DNA of 64,000 nt from Ornithodoros turicata (GCF_037126465.1 NC_088207.1:40174143-40238142); one strand, 5' to 3'; shown: positions 20,923 through 30,200, counted from the stretch's first letter. The notes: generated by a model not told the origin, from the letters alone. Made by a program: numbers and translations.

Positions 20923-21456
20923 AAAACAGAACTTCACCACATAGCACGCACTTTACCAACTCCCGTGACAAAGTGGTTAGGATGACCGCGCTTTCCACGC
21001 CGAGACTGGGAGGTGGCGCGGGCTCGAATCCTGTCACCGGCTGTGCTGTCTGAGGTTTTCCCTGGGTTTTCCGCCAGACTCTCTAGGCGAATGTCGGAAC
21101 ATATCTCCCTGAAGTCGACCCAGGACGCATACTAATCTCCCTGTCCCTCACTCCTTCCTGCTGTCCTTTCAACATCTGTCCACGTCTGTACGGCGCTCAT
21201 AGCGACAGTTGCTTCGCGGTGCTAACACGGAATTTAAAAAAAAATAGCACGCTCTTAGCCAACCGCCATCCCAAATGACATCGTTCTGCCCCCTGATTGG
21301 TTAAAAACGGGAGGTGTACGCCTTTTTATGAGACTTAACGCAGTTATGTTAATTGTCACAGAAAGGCGTACGCCCCACGCTTTCCACGAAGCGGTACCGT
21401 TTTGTGCAATAGTTGACGTTCAGCGTGCTATGTGGTGAAGTTCTGCGTTAAGAGTG
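20923..21456. mobile_element. CACTS-type palindromic MITE carrying a SINE
   Basis: The left end AAAACAGAACTTCACCACAT and the right end ATGTGGTGAAGTTCTGCGTT, then AAGAGTG, are inverted repeats. Inside are GTACGCCTTTTTATGAGACT and CACAGAAAGGCGTACGCC. A SINE (20950-21243) splits the left arm just after ATAGCACGC, and the arm resumes with ATAGCACGCTCTTAGCC. The right flank is TA (21457-21458). The left-most CACTSTT bases are lost. Confidence 0.88.
20950..21243 (+). mobile_element. Full-length tRNA-derived SINE with 9-bp target duplication
   Basis: The head resembles a tRNA: AAGTGGTTAGGATG (A-box region) and GGCTCGAATCCTG (B box), giving an internal polymerase III promoter. The body follows with TGTGCTGTCTGAGGTTTTCC, CCCTGAAGTCGACCCAGG, CATCTGTCCACGTCTGTACG and TTGCTTCGCGGTGCTAACAC, and it ends in a T/A-rich A-tail. 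ATAGCACGC at 20941-20949 is repeated at 21244-21252 as the target duplication. It is probably mobilised by a LINE in trans. Tick SINEs of this kind have been described (Ruka); I cannot confirm that this is the same family. Confidence 0.92.
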
Positions 21457-21585
21457 TAGGGTAAACATGCCGAAATTGGAACCCCTAAAGAAAATCCAGG
21501 TTTGAGCATAAAGGATTACCCCAGAAATGAGAAGAAAATCTGTCCGTGATACCTCGGTAAATATAATATGGGTAGGTAGATTCAA
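21457..21585 (+). repeat. Dispersed repeat R3, copy 2
   Basis: Partner of 20219-20345. Shared blocks are TTGGAACCCCTAA, GAAAAT, ATCTRTC and CTCGGTAAAT. No coding potential seen. Confidence 0.65.
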
Positions 21586-21644
21586 GAACAATCTCAAAGA
21601 AAGAGTCAGTTGACGAGGGCGTGATGGTCGGCGTTGTGTAACTG

Positions 21645-21725
21645 CACTCTTAAAAATTATGGTGTTGGTGGTGGTGGTACTGGTGAAAGGGCTCGCTGTT
21701 GTCGGCCTCACGTAGGTGCGCAACG
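21645..21725 (+). mobile_element. GTG-rich element, copy 2, with CACTCTTAAAAATTATGG end
   Basis: Begins CACTCTTAAAAATTATGGTG, then GTG repeats, GAAAGGGCTCGCTGTTGTCG and GCCTCACGTAGG. The terminal CACTCTTAAAAAT equals the terminus of the CACTS MITE at 32459, so this may be a second MITE family moved by the same transposase. The opposite end is not identifiable. Confidence 0.5.
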
Positions 21726-21737
21726 TCACGACTGACG

Positions 21738-21797
21738 CCCTGGGGGAATGTGCGTCCTGGGCCGACTTCTGAGGGAACTGTGCCGACATATGTCTAG
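21738..21797 (-). mobile_element. SINE remnant (minus strand)
   Basis: GTGCGTCCTGGGCCGACTTC and GGAACTGTGCCGACAT match the middle of the SINE in reverse, as at 39550-39595 and 61700-61742. Head and tail are both absent. Confidence 0.7.
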
Positions 21798-21799
21798 CC

Positions 21800-22039
21800 G
21801 AACTTCACTGCGTAGCACGCTTCGTAGCAGCAGCTACGTAGCACACTTCACTACGTGTGCGCCTACCATTGCCACGAATGATAGGGTTATCGTTTCTGAT
21901 TCGAAGAGAGAGGTGGGCGTAAGCCTTTCGTGTCAATTTAGGTACATTGTAATTGACACAAAAAGACGTACACCGCCCTCTCTCCTCGAATCAGAAGTGT
22001 CGCACAGCGTGCTATGCGGTGAAGTTCAGTTTTAGAGTG
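21800..22039. mobile_element. CACTS-type palindromic MITE, GAGGAGAGAGGG subfamily
   Basis: GAACTTCACTGCGTAGCACG at the left and CGTGCTATGCGGTGAAGTTC, then AGTTTTAGAGTG, at the right. The core has CGATTCGAAGAGAGAG-type words: TCTGATTCGAAGAGAGAGGT on the left and CTCTCTCCTCGAATCAGA on the right. An internal duplication of the terminal block (CTACGTAGCACACTTCACTA) sits near 21831-21851. Confidence 0.82.
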
Positions 22040-22979
22040 TGGAATCCCTAATCTACCCCTACGTGCCAGTGCTGATACGGCGAAAAATCAAAAGGATTCT
22101 ATTAGATCTCACGAAGGAAAGTCATCTCATAGAAGTACTTTAACGACAAAGGCGGAAATTTCAGTACTCACAGAACAAGCTAACATGTGAAAACCTCGCA
22201 GCTCTCTACGGGGCCTCTCGGTGTGTGTGTGTGTGTTTGTTTTGTTTTCTGTTTTTTTTAGTCCCACCTGTCCTTCTTTGTTTTAGGACTCTTTGCCGCC
22301 TTTCTGGCAGGCAGACCGCCATTTTTTTCAACGTCACGTGACGTCGCTTGACGTCACGAACTTCTTCAGCATGGTGACAGATGATGCTGTAGTCGCACAG
22401 TTTGCCGAAAATAGCATCGGTCTATTTTATGCGGTGGTAAGCTTCCCCTATACGTATCATGGACGGTACCATTCTGGGTGTTTTTTTGTTTGTTTTTGTT
22501 TTTGTTAGCTGTAGTAGCAAGACATTACAATATATTCTGTGTTCGGGAGACAGTGGTTCAGTGTCTAACTGCTTCACGTGGGGGGTCCATTGCCCAAATA
22601 CTGCACTCCAGAGAAATCACCTCGAGTGGGCTTACGACTGCTATGACCGTTTTGTGCCGTCCAATTGTAGCTTCGCGGAGCAAAATCGGATTAGGGACCC
22701 TTTCTTTTCGTCACGGGATGGCCCGAGGTAATATGATGTTTTTCGGAACGACAATATGGGTACGAGAGTGCAGTTGGAAGTAACGAACAGTTGAACATTC
22801 GTTTCAGCCATCAGTTTGGTTCGAACCCCTCTTATAATTGTGTAGGCTTCGCGTAGCACGTGGCCTTCAAGTCTTCGCAATGTCATTCCGTTCAGCATGT
22901 CCGTCATCTGACGAACAGCGCTTTCAGTGCTGTGGAACATATTTTACGGCGCTGCATTCTGCCTGAGTATATGGGAAAA
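22040..22979. other. Unassigned sequence
   Basis: Contains a short GT run (22222-22240). Frames of 90-101 codons overlap one another and show no domain. A TGACGTCACG-like word at 22340-22360 is isolated. Confidence 0.45.
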
Positions 22980-22981
22980 TA

Positions 22982-23526
22982 CAGGGTGAATTTAGCAAAG
23001 GTTACACACTTCGATTGCGTCGTAATAATAGAAGGTGACGTCTCTGGCGCTACAGATACAGTTCAAACAAGATCAATTTGTAGAAAAAAAAAGATAGAAA
23101 CCAAGCAAATTCTCACCCCATGCATCCTATACCGCCCGAAACCGCCATGTTTTCCTCTCTCTGCTTCACGTTCACATCACCACGTATAGGGGGCGCTGCA
23201 AAAAATAGGGGGCGCTGTTGGTTGTTCCATAGGTTTTTGTTTTGCTTCGTCCCTAGGCAGCGCCACCTATATACGTGGTGATATGAACGTGAAGCAGACA
23301 GAGGAAAAAATTGCGGTTTGCGGGCGGTATAGGAAATAGCAAATGCACTGGATGAGAATTTGCTTTGCTTCTAACTTTTTTTCTACAAAGCGATAGCATT
23401 TGAAAAAAATAAGGGTAAAACGTCAGGCGAATAACTATCAGTCTGCAGAGCTCGAAGCGCCACAAATGTTATCTTATATTTCTTACGACTCAATCGAAAT
23501 GTGTACCCTTTGCTAAATTCACCCTG
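22982..23526. mobile_element. Mariner-type MITE of 545 bp, TA flanks
   Basis: The left terminus CAGGGTGAATTTAGCAAAGG is mirrored by CCTTTGCTAAATTCACCCTG at the right, each immediately flanked by TA (22980-22981 and 23527-23528). A TA duplication and a CAGGGTG-type terminus are hallmarks of the Tc1/mariner superfamily. The inverted arms extend inward, including ACGTATAGGGGGCGCTG against CAGCGCCACCTATATACGT. The right arm is longer than the left. No transposase. Confidence 0.88.
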
Positions 23527-23528
23527 TA

Positions 23529-24325
23529 TTTTGTGAGCTATGTCCGTTCCGTCGCCATTTCAGTGTGCTGTAACGCTCAGTGTCCCTAGTATTCGTAGCC
23601 AATTTGATTCGTCCCTCAAATCGCATACGTATACGCAGAGGAAAACCTGCCAGCTTTTTTCTAACTGCCTTATCGTGCTGATCAACTTGTATATAGTTCA
23701 GTGGACAGTGCTCCCTTCACGCCGTCTCTTATTTCAAACGTAGTGCTGCTGTCATTGTCAATAGCGATGCACTTTTTTTCACCGATACTTCAGGAGGAAA
23801 TGGAACAGAGGTCAGCTTCAATAGTAGACAGAAATCCCACGTCACCATCCTTTCTGTGTCTGCGCCATTTGTGTCAAAAGCTGCAGACGCCACGACGATA
23901 CAATACTACAGCGCTCATGTAATCGATGCCGCTGCACCATCCAAGTTTCAGCGATCTTTACGCGACGGAGCGTGGAAACGCAATGCGATGGGTTTGCGCA
24001 ACGTACCGAAGCAAACTCGTTATGGGTTCGCAAAGTCAGAAAAGTTTCGAGTGCGATTAGAAAGGATGCAGCACCAGCGTCCGATGGATGCGAGGGACGT
24101 CTATTTATTTTTCTATTTTTTTGCTTCAACGAAACCTTCCTTGCCGCTATTTGACTCCTAAAATGTTTCACGCGCTCTGTGTATAGTTCTCTTTCACACT
24201 GAGTGGCTTACATAAATATATGATCGTTCGTATAGCTCCAAGACGCTCGTGGAAATTATGTGGAATTAGCGCGTGTACCCATATCCCAGTTCTGTTTGCC
24301 TTCAATTTTCCTACACTCCTGAAGT
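23529..24325. other. Unassigned sequence
   Basis: Overlapping frames of ~100 codons on both strands (23842-24171) without domain. No repeat partner found. Confidence 0.45.
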
Positions 24326-24329
24326 ACAG

Positions 24330-24472
24330 TATATATACGCCTTTTTGTGACAATTAACGGAGCTCCATAAGTGTCATAAAGGGCATTCGGGATGGTGGAT
24401 GGCCAGAAGACAACAACAACAATAAATGATGGAAAAGTGATGACGGCATGGGTCAGGTCTGTTTTTAGAGTG
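24330..24472. mobile_element. Degraded CACTS-type MITE
   Basis: TACGCCTTTTTGTGACAATT, then CATAAGTGTCATAAAGG, is the family's central hairpin. GCATTCGGGATGGTGGATGG and GTCTGTTTTTAGAGTG are the right arm and end. The left half is lost, and an AACAACAACAA insertion splits the right arm. Confidence 0.65.
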
Positions 24473-25555
24473 GAGCTGTACTTGTGATTAATTAATTAAT
24501 TAATGAATAATTAAAGCTCGCAAAGCATCACGGGTGTTTCTGAAGCCGACGATAATCGCACCGTTCGGTAGGATATTCCACTCTATAATTGGCTACGTTC
24601 CGCATTGCAAATGACATTACACAGCATTTCACAATGTTGTACAACCTCTATACTCTAGCGATTCCTTCATTAGTTTGAATATTACCGTGATCAGTAAACA
24701 CACACCGTGGTTAGTATATTCTGTCTGCTGTCGCTATATCTGCAGTTGCTGTGCGCACTCCTCTGATATTTCTTTCGAATAAATCGGTCCTCACAACTCC
24801 TTCAAACTGTCAGGCATAGCTGTACTTACTGTCATCCTTCTATATGCGAAATGTCAGGCCCGCATCACTGTGCGAGCGAGCACCAAACTGCTTCTCCGCC
24901 AAATTCCATAACATAACCAAAAACATAAACCAAAGCCTCCAATATGACATGAATATTACAACGCCGGAGGCACGGACCATGTGTTTCCCGAAAGTCGTTA
25001 TTTTCCCTTCTCCTAATATACTTTCACATCATATCGTCTTTGTGGTCTCGTAAATTCTCATCAGGATAAACCACCGGGTTCTGTTGTGTCTCCTCTCTCT
25101 CGAGGCCCGTTTTCTCTCTCCCTCTCCTTTTTTTTATCCCCGTTTCGCGCGTTGGAATGCTCGGCGGAGCAAACATGCACGAAAACCTTGGTGCGTCGTC
25201 GTGATCCCATCGTTTGTCTCGGCCCAACCAACCTTGCAGTGGTGCTCAGGTCCCTTGTTTTTGCTCTAGGTTATAGAAAATTCATATCGTATGCCGCATG
25301 CGCTCGGTGTGCGTCTTTGTAGAATGTTACGTGTTCTCATCCATCTCATCGTTAGCATCTACGGTTGTTGTTGTCCTTGGGTCAGTGGTGACGTCAGGAT
25401 CATAACGAATAACTAGACCCCAACGCGGGAAAAAGCATTTCTCAATCTTATTAGTACTCGACTCGCAATTGACGCAATGGTAACAAAGCGAGACAGTCAG
25501 CATGTTAATTTGCAATCACATGATGAGTAAAGAAAAAGTAAAATGAAATACCGAG
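24473..25555. other. Unassigned sequence
   Basis: Has an ATTA/TTAA microsatellite at 24486-24510. Otherwise nothing recognised. CT-rich stretches at 25088-25135 produce low-complexity frames. Confidence 0.5.
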
Positions 25556-25561
25556 ACATTG

Positions 25562-25825
25562 CTACACACAGGATCGAAGTCCTGCGGTATCCAGAAATGC
25601 GAAGAGAGCTTTGAGGGCAGAACGTTGGTGGGCTGGATGTGGCCAGGGACTAAGCAATTTTGTGAGAGAGAGGGGGCGAGAGTCCAGCTCGTTAAGGGAT
25701 CCGGAGAGTACGGTTCGGGAAGGTTGGTAGTGTGGGCAATGGAGAAGAATGTGCTCTAGATCTAGGTAAAGTTGAAAAGTGGAAAAAGCCAGCGAGTTGT
25801 TTGAGGATAAAGGAGGAAACATCAC
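25562..25825 (-). pseudogene. LINE ORF2 C-terminus
   Basis: The frame holds LDLEHILLHCPHYQPSR, then LDSRPLSLTKLLSPWPHPAH and ALKALFAFLDTAGL before the stop. This equals the end of ORF2 in the element at 31.8-32.1 kb (KLLGPWPHPAP, ALKALFAFLDATGL). The H and last C of the Cys/His motif are present, but the CxxC half lies in diverged sequence. The 3' UTR is cut short near 25550. Confidence 0.7.
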
Positions 25826-25983
25826 ATGGGAAGCTGCCAGGATTCCTCAGCTATGCTGGGGTTCCGCGTTTCCGGCATTGATTCATGGGGAGATTAGGCG
25901 GGTATTCTTGGGCGTCTGCATGTTTTGTCAAAACTCGAAATATGTTCAAAAATTTTCCAAAAGCCGGGAGAAGCCACATGACG

Positions 25984-26183
25984 GAATGCGCCCACTTAAC
26001 GTAACAACCAACCACTGTTTAATCAGACGTTTCGTGCGTCACACAACGGACATCACCAGTGTCAGACTGAATGAGAGAGTCGATAACCAGTCGCATTCAG
26101 TCCGGCACTGATGATATCCGTTGTATGACGGACGGAACGTCTGATTAAACACTTGTTAGTTGTCACGTTAAGTCGGCGCATTT
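25984..26183. mobile_element. Foldback element of ~200 bp
   Basis: The left arm starting GAATGCGCCCACTTAACGTA pairs with the right arm ending ACGTTAAGTCGGCGCATTTC. Further in, TTTAATCAGACGTTTCGTGC pairs with ACGGAACGTCTGATTAAACA. A ~20-bp centre (AATGAGAGAGTCGATAACCA) is unpaired. No obvious target duplication. Confidence 0.85.
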
Positions 26184-26396
26184 CTTTATTCCGTCGAACA
26201 TTTTCGGCGTTATAAAACGTTCCTGCCAAAAACCAATGTCGAAAAATCGGCCGCTATAGTGGGGGTGCGGGGAATATCCTTATAAATAAAAGGAGGGAAA
26301 GATTAGCCCGCGCTACGGCGGCTTGCTATTCCCAGCAGAGAAATAAAAAAAATAAAAAAAAGAAGACAAACGAAAGGAAAACAACCGCGAAATTGA

Positions 26397-26678
26397 TCAC
26401 AGTTCACTCAGAAGGCAACAGATCCTCAGGAACTGAACAAGTGCCTTTGTCACCTGATTATGTTGTGTAGGGCCTAGCAGCGGAGCTCCGAAATCCCGAG
26501 GCAAGCCATGCGCGACCGCAGGAGAAGACGATGTTGGCGGTAACGGGTGCAGTGGACCAGCAAGGTGCGGAATGTCTCCTTCAACATGACAGGTGGGGCA
26601 GTTGGGTGACGAAATGTGGCCCATCTTAAAGAGAAGCAGTGGAGTCCGCGCCACATTCAGTCGAACCAGCCTAGCCAA
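26397..26678 (-). pseudogene. LINE ORF2 C-terminus with intact CxxC...H
   Basis: Reads RLNVARTPLLLFKMGHISS, then C-x2-C-x7-H (CPTCHVEGDIPH). The last cysteine of the motif is in another frame (LLVHCTRYRQHR), indicating a frameshift after the histidine. The tail QVTKALVQFLRICCLLSEL before the stop is nearly the same as in the element at 31461-31660. Non-functional. Confidence 0.72.
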
Positions 26679-26865
26679 CCACCATCCCGAATGACATGGT
26701 TCTGTCCCCTGATTTGTTTAGAAAGGGAGGCGTACACCTTTTTTGTGACAATTATGTACTGCATAAGTGTTACGAAAAGGGCGTACGCCTCCTGTTTTCA
26801 ACAAATCAGGGCAAAGAACGATGTCATTCGGGATGATGGTTGGCTAGGAGCGTGCCATGGTCAAT
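26668..26865. mobile_element. CACTS-type palindromic MITE without its termini
   Basis: CTAGCCAACCACCATCCCGA at the left and TCGGGATGATGGTTGGCTAG at the right, with core GGGAGGCGTACACCTTTTTT and AAAAGGGCGTACGCCTCCTG. Both outer GAACTTCACC/CACTS ends are missing. The MITE is joined on its right to the GTG-rich element (26888-26956), and the pair lies within one 291-bp insertion. Confidence 0.82.
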
Positions 26866-26887
26866 CTTAAAGATCTCTGCCCTCAGC

Positions 26888-26956
26888 AGTTGCCCACCTC
26901 TGTGAGGCCGACAACGACGATCCCTTTCACGAACACCACCACCACTACCAAATATG
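26888..26956 (-). repeat. GTG-rich element, copy 3
   Basis: CCCACCTCTGTGAGGCCGAC, AACGACGATCCCTTTCACG, then CACCACCACCACTACCAAAT. Reverse complement of the arrangement at 21645-21725. It ends precisely at the right-hand copy of the 31-bp duplication. Confidence 0.6.
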
Positions 26957-27190
26957 AGCAGTGGAGTCCGCGCCACATTCAGTCGAAGTCTGTGGAGCAA
27001 GGATTCCTCCTCCCCTGGTTAACGGCCTACCGGTGTGGTGGTCATCATAGGGTCAATATAGCGCAGAAAAGAATTTGTCCTGACAGCGTCTCGGAAAAAG
27101 ACCCGAGAGCTATTCATGCACTATCGGCGAATGGCTAGCTGGCAGACAGACGAGGTATGCAGGGCAGAAGTGACAGACCCAGCTGCGCGA

Positions 27191-27677
27191 GCACACCTGG
27201 CCCCTGTAGTGACTCATGCAAGGAGGATAGCTTAGCATTCGGACTTTGAAACCGCCAAGAATTTTCTTTCCTTTGTTGGAGGGTTCCACTTATAGTTGAG
27301 CCCACTTGACCCACTTATGAAGGAGTTATATGTCAAGGTTTTTCCCCGAACTTCCGCAGAGCGGTATTCTCCGCATTTTGACTGGAAATAAGGTGAAGGA
27401 AAAACGAAAATGTGATTCCCCCGGAAGGAAAAAAATTCAATCGGGTACCGGCACTTAGGGCATGGTGCACCATATCCAAGAGTATACTAGGAAGTTTCCG
27501 GAATATGCCGAATTTCTAGAAAAATACTTAGCGGGTGTTTTTCGCCGTTTTTCGGCGAATGCCTAAAACGCGGAACCTCCCGATGCATTTCGTTGCGAGA
27601 TATTTCTTCCATAGCTGTTGGATATTTTAGGACTTATACCCCTCACGTGGGCTATAATTATACGGTGCCATGGGTGG
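27191..27677. other. Unassigned sequence
   Basis: Contains words like CTAGAAAAATACTTAG and CGAATGCCTAAAACG near 27510-27570, reminiscent of the AGGC element at 8.9-9.5 kb, but too few to assign. Confidence 0.4.
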
Positions 27678-27898
27678 CCTGTTATGTTATAATCGTGGGC
27701 TGGCTTCAATGGCCTTTGAAGCCAATGAACGTTGAACATTCGTGTAGCGCCACCTAGCATGTAATGTGTTAACCTGTCAGGGAGCATTGGATTCAATGCT
27801 CTTTGAGAAGTTGACATGTTATACTCTCGGTGGCGCTACGCGAATGTTCAGTGGCCATTCGTTTCAATCACCGTTGAAGACTGCCCATATGTGACAGG
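27678..27898. mobile_element. Foldback element of ~220 bp
   Basis: CATTCGTGTAGCGCCACC (27738-27755) pairs with GGTGGCGCTACGCGAATG (27829-27846). The pairing extends outwards through CTTCAATGG / TCACCGTTGAAG and, loosely, CCTGTTATG / CATATGTGACAGG. It is older than the other foldbacks, with more mismatches. Confidence 0.6.
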
Positions 27899-28439
27899 TA
27901 TATTAAAGGCGCAAGGAAGTGACATTTAACGTGTCTCAAAACCCTGCTTCATTCATCCAGGAGTGTAGCAGGAGCCACAGGGGACAATATTCGCGGTACA
28001 GTGTATCACTGCGCATTCAAATTTGCAAAAACGCTCGGACTTCCATCGACCTTGCACGATCTTCTGGTGTGACGTCAGCAGACGTGTTCGGCATGGCTAC
28101 CGTGAGGAGCAACCATTAACTGTTATTGGCCACCGAAAATTCGCCTGGTAGTGTACGGCGCTTAGGTTTCGCCTACATTGCGGGTCACCTGATAGGACCT
28201 CCCGGGACTGATCGGACTGCGAACGTCACTAAATGACGTCGGCTTCCTTCGTTCTTTTACACGCTCTTTGATGGATCGGAAAATTTCAGGATCAGAGGCT
28301 TCTCGCACGAGCCGTTCCTTCGCAAGCGCTCATCTTATTTGAAATACGCAACAGCCCCCCCCCCCCATCCAAAAAACGAAAAATTTATGGAGAAATTTAT
28401 TTAAAGATGTATGGACTTTGCTCCTCTAACCTCCTCTTA
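27899..28439. other. Unassigned sequence
   Basis: A C13 run at 28352-28364. No gene or repeat family recognised. Confidence 0.45.
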
Positions 28440-28611
28440 GGACCAATTTCGTGTTTGTTTGTTTTCCCTTTTGTTTGTTTGTTTTTCTTTTCCTTTGTCT
28501 TTCTTTTTCTTTTTTCCTTTCCTTCCTGGGAATAGCAAGCCGCCGTAGCGGTGGCTAATCTTTCCCTCCTATTCTTTTTTATATAATAAACATATCCCCT
28601 CCCCCCCCCCC
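28440..28611 (+). mobile_element. LINE 3' UTR end with stem-loop and poly(C)
   Basis: The T/G-rich stretch TTTGTTTGTTTTCC... is followed by GGGAATAGCAAGCCGCCGTA, GCGGTGGCTAATCTTTCCC, TTTTTATATAATAAACATAT, then CCCCT and 11 C. GCCGCCG-TAG-CGGTGGC (28539-28555) forms a 7-bp stem with a 3-nt loop. It is the best copy of this 3' end. The coding part is absent. Confidence 0.75.
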
Positions 28612-29434
28612 TTTTCTTAGGACGGAACGTCTATATCTGTATCGAGAGGGATGTCCGTTGTACAAAATAATTACCCCGAAGAAGGCAATTTACTGCGCAA
28701 CGCAGCGTTGGACTCGCAAATTCTTTATGAGTATGGAATATCGACCCTTAAGGGAGCGACGGTTATCTGCCGTAAGATATACTGACTCGAATCCGGGAGC
28801 CGTCGTGTCTAACTATGCGGAGAAGCCTCCTTACGCATTCATGGGACATCTCTGGTGACGAGAGAAAAAAAAGGGCAGGAGATGGACGCAAAAAGGACGG
28901 TCAATTTTCCTAAAACGCAGGCGCGCTCCGGGGACTCATCATCTGGGAATTTTGGAAAAGAGCTTTTTGGGAGTGAATGAGCTTGCGGTTTCGGAGGCGT
29001 CGGTGTGCGAATGCTATGGGTGAGGGATGGGGTGGGGTGGGGGTGAAGAAGTGGCACTCTATGTTGTCGGGAGGGGGCGGGTGACGTAGGGATTCGAGCG
29101 GGGAAGCTCGGGGAAGGGATAAAAGGAGGTAGGGGAAGGTTCACAGGCCTGGTTCTACTGTGTCCTGCACTACAGCCGACCGTGAGGCTACTTGTCGGCT
29201 ACGTGTATTACAAGTTTCGTTTCTGTCTCGTCGTTCAGACATTCGCCGTCCGTACAGCGCTACTAGGAAATGATGATAATGGCACTGAGTAATGGTAATC
29301 AGTAATGCTGAGTAAATGCCCTGTCCCGGAACGACAAATTGCGCAACGGCAGCTTGTATCATTTCTAAAAGTCCGAATGAAGCGAGGCTCATTTTAACCA
29401 AGTTTAAGCCAGGTGCTCTTAATTGCTCTCGTGC
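28612..29434. other. Unassigned sequence
   Basis: G-rich at 29000-29140, with proline-rich shadow frames on the minus strand. No domain or repeat partner. Confidence 0.45.
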
Positions 29435-29577
29435 AGCCAGTCCAGTCATGTACAGAATACTGCACAAAAGTATTTAAAATAAGATACCAAATACTGAGAG
29501 CTGATTGTAACTAGCATACAGCTTAAAATAACTGTAAACACAAGTATTAAAATAGAGTACCAAATACTTCAAACAAA

Positions 29578-29660
29578 TATTGATTGATCGATTTGTAAAA
29601 GAAAAAAAATGGAGATGTTAGTCTCCAGCCACTCGGGACTGGGGCAAATATTTAGGCTAC
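29578..29660 (-). mobile_element. LINE 3' tail inside the hAT relic
   Basis: Minus strand: GTCCCGAGTGGCTGGAGACT, AACATCTCCATTTTTTTTCT, then TACAAATCGATCAATCAAT. It matches the plus-strand tail at 48640-48703 (GGGTCGGGACTAACATCTCC). Being inside the hAT, it landed after the hAT did. Confidence 0.6.
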
Positions 29661-29738
29661 ACTTTTAAGCTACTTCTCGTATTTTCGCCTGCCGGCAGAA
29701 TCCCCTTCCTTGGTAAGCACAGTTCGGACTACACTAAA

Positions 29739-29969
29739 ATGTTGTTTTCGCTCGGGAAATCCGTTCAAAATACTGTCTCGAGATATCGCGAAGCAAGCAA
29801 AGGCGGCTGCTTGGTGAGCTTCATGGTGCGACTTGAGAAAGTAGGCGGCGCACTACCTAAATCAACCCTACCGGAGAGTGTCCGTATATCACTCAAAGAC
29901 AAAATGGACAAAAAGTTTACTATAACCAGAGCGGGAAAACAAACAAACAAAAACTGCGTAAGGCTGTGA
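29739..29969 (+). pseudogene. Possible hAT transposase fragment
   Basis: A 76-codon open frame between the hAT ends. The stretch LPESVRISLKDKMDKKF resembles the segment of Tol2-like hAT transposases in which a helix ends in a basic-aromatic pair, but the match is weak and no DDE residue can be assigned. Position inside a hAT with intact target duplication is the main argument. Confidence 0.25.
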
Positions 29970-30200
29970 AAACCAGGCAGCAGCGCCAAGACGATTTACA
30001 AAGTAATTAATGTACTGAGTAGAAAATACCGAAAAAAAGTATTTTAGATAGGGTAAAAAATACTCCTCGGAAAAAGCAACAACTGAGATACTAAATACCG
30101 AAAAAGTATTTAAAGTACAGTATTTCAACTACAATACTTAAAATACGCATAAGTCTGAGCCAGTCCCACATTACGCGGGGACTACATCTTCACATTTTTT

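Larger units (their letters stand above)
26300..27190 (-). mobile_element. LINE (minus strand) split by a 291-bp insertion
   Basis: Minus-strand order: ORF2 piece at 27190-26957, insertion at 26956-26666, rest of the ORF2 C-terminus at 26665-26397, then a 3' UTR with GGGAATAGCAAGCCGCCGTA and CTTTCCCTCCTTTTATTTAT to about 26275. The 31 bases at 26635-26665 and 26957-26987 are identical and start AGCAGTGGAGTCCGCG, so they flank the insertion as a direct duplication. The 27110-27170 part is the empty-site relative of the MITE-filled LINE at 32.1-32.9 kb. Confidence 0.75.
29443..30157. mobile_element. hAT-like DNA transposon relic with perfect 8-bp target duplication
   Basis: AGCCAGTC at 29435-29442 is repeated exactly at 30158-30165, the 8-bp duplication expected of hAT elements. 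The termini are CAGTCATGTAC (left) and, reverse-complemented, CAGACTTATGC (right). Both subterminal regions are crowded with AAGTATTT / AAATACTT words, as in Tol2-like hATs. A LINE tail (29578-29660) has been inserted near the left end. A short open frame at 29739-29969 may be transposase debris. At 715 bp it is far shorter than an autonomous hAT (2.5-5 kb). Confidence 0.85.
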
